DNA of 6,281 nucleotides from Deltaproteobacteria bacterium UBA2385 (GTDB lineage Bacteria > Myxococcota_A > UBA796 > UBA2385), in the NCBI GenBank assembly GCA_002343455.1, contig DDSR01000434.1, positions 16,195 through 22,475 on the forward strand, given 5' to 3'. Made by a program: the position numbers and the translations under genes. The stretch's first letter is position 1. The number at the start of each line of letters is the position of its first letter. The notes beneath the pieces were generated by a model. That model did no database searches. It worked only from the letters and a program-made list of their open reading frames with translations, and was not told the DNA's origin. Of the stretch, positions 4,140 through 6,281 are shown piece by piece.

Positions 4140-6281
4140 GACGAAGAGGTAGACCTGGCCCTCACTGCCGCCCCAGGTCGGCGCGGCGGTGAGGAGGTCG
4201 TCCTTGCCGTCGCCCGAGATGTCGCCCATGGCCAGCGAGATGCCGTGCATGGTGGCGCTGGTGGCGGTCACCGAGGCGCTGGCGTCGTCGGTCGTCCAGC
4301 TGCCGGAGGACAGGTCGGCCCCGCGGAAGAGGTAGACCGCGCCCGCCGCGCGCGGGGTCTCGTCGTAGGTGCGGGAGTCGGGGGCCCCCAGGACCAGGTC
4401 GTCCATGCCGTCACCGTCCACGTCGCCGGCCTCGAGGGCGATGCCCAGGTAGCGGGGGCTGGAGCCGGTGATGACGATGTCGGCCTCGCTGGCGCTGATC
4501 GACCCCGTGATCGAGGAGGCGTCGTAGAAGATGTAGGCCTTGCCGGTGCCGCTGTCGGCGTCGGGGGCGGCGATCGCCAGGTCGAGGCTGCCGTTGCCGT
4601 CGAAGTCGGCGAGCTGGGGCTGGCCATGCCGACCGAGCTGGCCGCTGGCGTCCGGGCCGGTGATGGCCGCATAGGCGACGAAGTCGGCCGTGCCCGAGCC
4701 GGAGATGCTGCTGCGGCCGCGGATCAGGTAGACCGCGCCGCCGCTGCTGGACTCGTCCGAGGCGTTGGCCGCGGTGATGGCGACGTCGTCGTAGCCGTCC
4801 GCGTTGATGTCGCCGCCGCCCATCGTGTAGCCGAAGTAGTCCGAGGAGGCGTTGCCGTAGATGGTCGCGTCGGCGTCGCCGATCAGGGAGTAGCTGGAGC
4901 CCGCGCTGAGATCCCCGCCGCTGAAGTAGCGGACGTAGCCCTGACGGTACGAGCTGCTGTAGGAGTAGTAGTCCCCGTAGAAGATGTCCGAGGCGCCGTC
5001 GGCGTCGAAGTCCAGGCTGTTGAGCACCTTGGTGTACTGGTACCAGGAGCGGGCACCGTTCAGCTCGATGTCGGCGTCGGTCGACTCGCCGCTGTCGGGG
5101 AAGTCGCCGCCCAGCCAGATCGAGGCCGCCACGGTGCCGTAGTACGAGGCGTAGTAGTAGTCCGAGCCGGCCACGACGAGGTCGTCGACGCCGTCGCCGT
5201 TGATGTCTCCCTGTCGCTGATCCATCGTCCCGAAGTAGCCGTAGTAGCCGCCGCCATCGAGATCCGACTCGTCGTAGTCGTCGACCTCGCCGGCCCAGGA
5301 GGCGTAGTCGCTGCCGTCGAGCACGAAGACGCCGCCGGTGCCCGAGCTGTTGACGTAGGTGCCGCCGACGGCGAGGTCGAGCTGCCCGTCGCCGTTGAAG
5401 TCACCGACCGAGAGCGAGTTCTGCCAGCCCAGGTAGTCGGTGTCGATCCCGTCGAGGTGGCCCGTGGCGTCGTCGGTGCTGAGGTTGTCGGTCAGCCCGT
5501 CGCAGTCGTTGTCGACGTTGTCCCAGATCTCGGCCGCGCCCGGGTAGACGCTGCTGTCGAAGTCGTCGCAGTCCCCCTCGCCGGCGGTGTAGCCGTCGCT
5601 GTCGTGGTCGATGTCCTCGCAGGTCGAGTTCGAGGAGCCGGGGGAGCCGTAGTCGCCATCGCCGAAGCTGGAGGTCGCGGCGCACCAGGAGGTGGAGACC
5701 GAGGCCGTCGAGGCGTCGGTGTAGGCCGGGTCGAGGCTGAGCGACGCGCCGGCCGACAGCGGCCAGGTCGAGGTGTACTCGACCTCGGAGATCAGCTCCG
5801 TGTCCATGTAGATGTAGAAGGAGTCGGTGCTGTTGGACAGCGAGAAGTCGTCTCGGCTGTACTCGTAGTCGACCGTCGCGCCGCCGTTGGACGAGGAGTC
5901 GGAGTTGACCCCCAGGACCGCCACGCCGCCAGCAGGCACGACCAGGCTGGAGGTGATGGTGAAGCTGTCGCCGTCGTCGGAGACGATGGTCCAGTTGATC
6001 ATGTCGATCAGGTAGCTGTAGTTGTTGTGGACCTCGAACCACTCGCCCACGGTGTCGCTGACGGCCGCGGGATCCAGCATGATCTCGTTGACCACGATGT
6101 CTCCGGGGCTGATCCAGTCCTCGTCGACGAAACCATCGCAGTCGTTGTCCCGCCCGTTGAGGCGCTCGGAGGCCCCCGGGTAGACCAGGACCCGGGTGTC
6201 GTCGCAGTCCCCGTCCTCGACGCAGTACCCGTCGCCGTCGGCGTCGGTGCAGCCAGGGTCGGTGTCGGTGTCGGTGTCCGT
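4131..6281 (-). CDS. Exported-type protein: MopE motifs, lamin-tail domain, seven FG-GAP repeats (5' end beyond window)
   Basis: 716 residues are visible; the frame is open to the right edge, so the N-terminus, probably a signal peptide, is missing. The GTG at 6095 is an internal codon, not the start. Domain order in visible numbering: a Thr-Asp repeat linker (1-8); a MopE-like acidic Cys motif (13-55: DADGDGY, DGDCDD, VYPGA, DNDCDG); a lamin-tail domain (about 61-221: IVVNEIMLDPA, EWFEVHN, then the closing WCAATSS and GSPGSSN); a second MopE motif (223-265); and seven FG-GAP calcium loops of the DxDGDGxDDL type at 294, 359, 424, 491, 559, 620 and 687. The loop period of about 65 residues and the count of seven fit one integrin-alpha-like beta-propeller. 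The protein ends (YLFVSP) right after the last blade, with no sorting tail. All of this points to a Ca-stabilised extracellular or surface protein, probably for binding or adhesion; no catalytic residues are visible. Confidence 0.93.
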   Translation of the reverse strand, partial: TDTDTDTDPGCTDADGDGYCVEDGDCDDTRVLVYPGASERLNGRDNDCDGFVDEDWISPGDIVVNEIMLDPAAVSDTVGEWFEVHNNYSYLIDMINWTIVSDDGDSFTITSSLVVPAGGVAVLGVNSDSSSNGGATVDYEYSRDDFSLSNSTDSFYIYMDTELISEVEYTSTWPLSAGASLSLDPAYTDASTASVSTSWCAATSSFGDGDYGSPGSSNSTCEDIDHDSDGYTAGEGDCDDFDSSVYPGAAEIWDNVDNDCDGLTDNLSTDDATGHLDGIDTDYLGWQNSLSVGDFNGDGQLDLAVGGTYVNSSGTGGVFVLDGSDYASWAGEVDDYDESDLDGGGYYGYFGTMDQRQGDINGDGVDDLVVAGSDYYYASYYGTVAASIWLGGDFPDSGESTDADIELNGARSWYQYTKVLNSLDFDADGASDIFYGDYYSYSSSYRQGYVRYFSGGDLSAGSSYSLIGDADATIYGNASSDYFGYTMGGGDINADGYDDVAITAANASDESSSGGAVYLIRGRSSISGSGTADFVAYAAITGPDASGQLGRHGQPQLADFDGNGSLDLAIAAPDADSGTGKAYIFYDASSITGSISASEADIVITGSSPRYLGIALEAGDVDGDGMDDLVLGAPDSRTYDETPRAAGAVYLFRGADLSSGSWTTDDASASVTATSATMHGISLAMGDISGDGKDDLLTAAPTWGGSEGQVYLFVSP
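4194..5402 (-). repeat. Seven FG-GAP repeats (beta-propeller)
   Basis: Seven Asp-rich loops: DFNGDGQLDL, DINGDGVDDL, DFDADGASDI, DINADGYDDV, DFDGNGSLDL, DVDGDGMDDL and DISGDGKDDL. Spacings between loop starts are 65, 65, 67, 68, 61 and 67 residues. Most are followed by a small-residue turn and a G-x-V-[YF]-[LV]-type strand. The copies are diverged at DNA level. Coordinates run from the first to the last loop. Confidence 0.88.
5487..5615 (-). other. MopE-like acidic motif 2 (within the FG-GAP protein)
   Basis: Encodes visible residues 223-265, with DIDHDSDGY, GEGDCDD, VYPGAAE and DNDCDG in order, ending at LTD. It links the lamin-tail domain to the propeller. The family name comes from the methanotroph MopE copper-binding protein. 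In myxobacterial surface proteins the motif is usually described as a putative metal-binding repeat; the metal, probably calcium, is not proven. Confidence 0.8.
5619..6101 (-). other. Lamin-tail (LTD) domain (within the FG-GAP protein)
   Basis: Visible residues 61-221 follow the Ig-like lamin-tail pattern: IVVNEIMLDPA, GEWFEVHNN, a NW strand, VVPAGGVAVLG, DSFYIYMD, then LSLDPAY and SWCAATSSFGDGDYGSPGSS at the end. Two cysteines (200 and 221) could form a disulfide. Bacterial LTDs occur in exported proteins, often beside nuclease or adhesion domains; no nuclease is present in the visible part. Confidence 0.8.
6117..6245 (-). other. MopE-like acidic motif 1 (within the FG-GAP protein)
   Basis: Visible residues 13-55: DADGDGY, then VEDGDCDD, VYPGASE, NGRDNDCDG and VDED. 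It is a near-textbook copy of the motif, lies just before the lamin-tail domain and just after the Thr-Asp linker, and has cysteines at 11, 20, 26 and 48. Confidence 0.82.
6257..6281 (-). repeat. Hexanucleotide repeat encoding a Thr-Asp linker (continues past the edge)
   Basis: Four copies of a six-base unit (GGTGTC on the plus strand, the last two degenerate) encode Thr-Asp four times at the start of the visible FG-GAP protein. Such linkers usually follow the lipoprotein or signal peptide in myxobacterial surface proteins, so the true start may lie shortly beyond the edge. In-frame length variation by slippage is plausible. Confidence 0.7.

Noticed and set aside
5401..6042. Minus-strand frame of 213 codons within the FG-GAP gene
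   Set aside because: Arg/Leu-rich out-of-frame reading of the lamin-tail region; the main frame has continuous recognisable domains.

Overview
The window is GC-rich and tightly packed, and looks like a large-genome predatory or social bacterium of the Myxococcota / former Deltaproteobacteria. This rests on gene content: a eukaryote-like Ser/Thr kinase with the HxDISPQN form common in myxobacteria, a VWA lipoprotein with a DNSxS MIDAS motif, a Cys-rich lipoprotein, and a secreted-type protein combining MopE-like motifs, a lamin-tail domain and FG-GAP repeats after a Thr-Asp linker. The genus cannot be named from this sequence alone.

Layout, left to right: (1) a Ser/Thr protein kinase on the minus strand, with its C-terminal part cut off by the left edge; (2) head-to-head with it after about 50 bp, a plus-strand pair, mazG (nucleotide pyrophosphohydrolase) and fxsA (membrane protein), overlapping by one base; (3) converging on fxsA, a minus-strand two-gene unit of a VWA-domain lipoprotein followed, with a 4-base overlap, by a lipoprotein with 31 cysteines; (4) divergent from that unit, across a 99-bp spacer with a perfect 10-bp palindrome and promoter-like hexamers on both strands, a small DUF1499 protein with a lipoprotein-like N-terminus; (5) converging on that, a long minus-strand gene whose 5' end lies beyond the right edge. 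It encodes a probably exported protein with two MopE-type acidic motifs, a lamin-tail domain and seven FG-GAP calcium loops, which should form a seven-bladed beta-propeller.

The left third is housekeeping and signalling (kinase, MazG, FxsA). The right two thirds encode envelope or exported proteins rich in disulfides and calcium-binding motifs. The two coupled lipoproteins are the best candidates for one functional unit, possibly a surface adhesion or sensing complex; that is inference. I saw no RNA genes, CRISPR array, transposon or phage genes. No intergenic stretch exceeds 100 bp.
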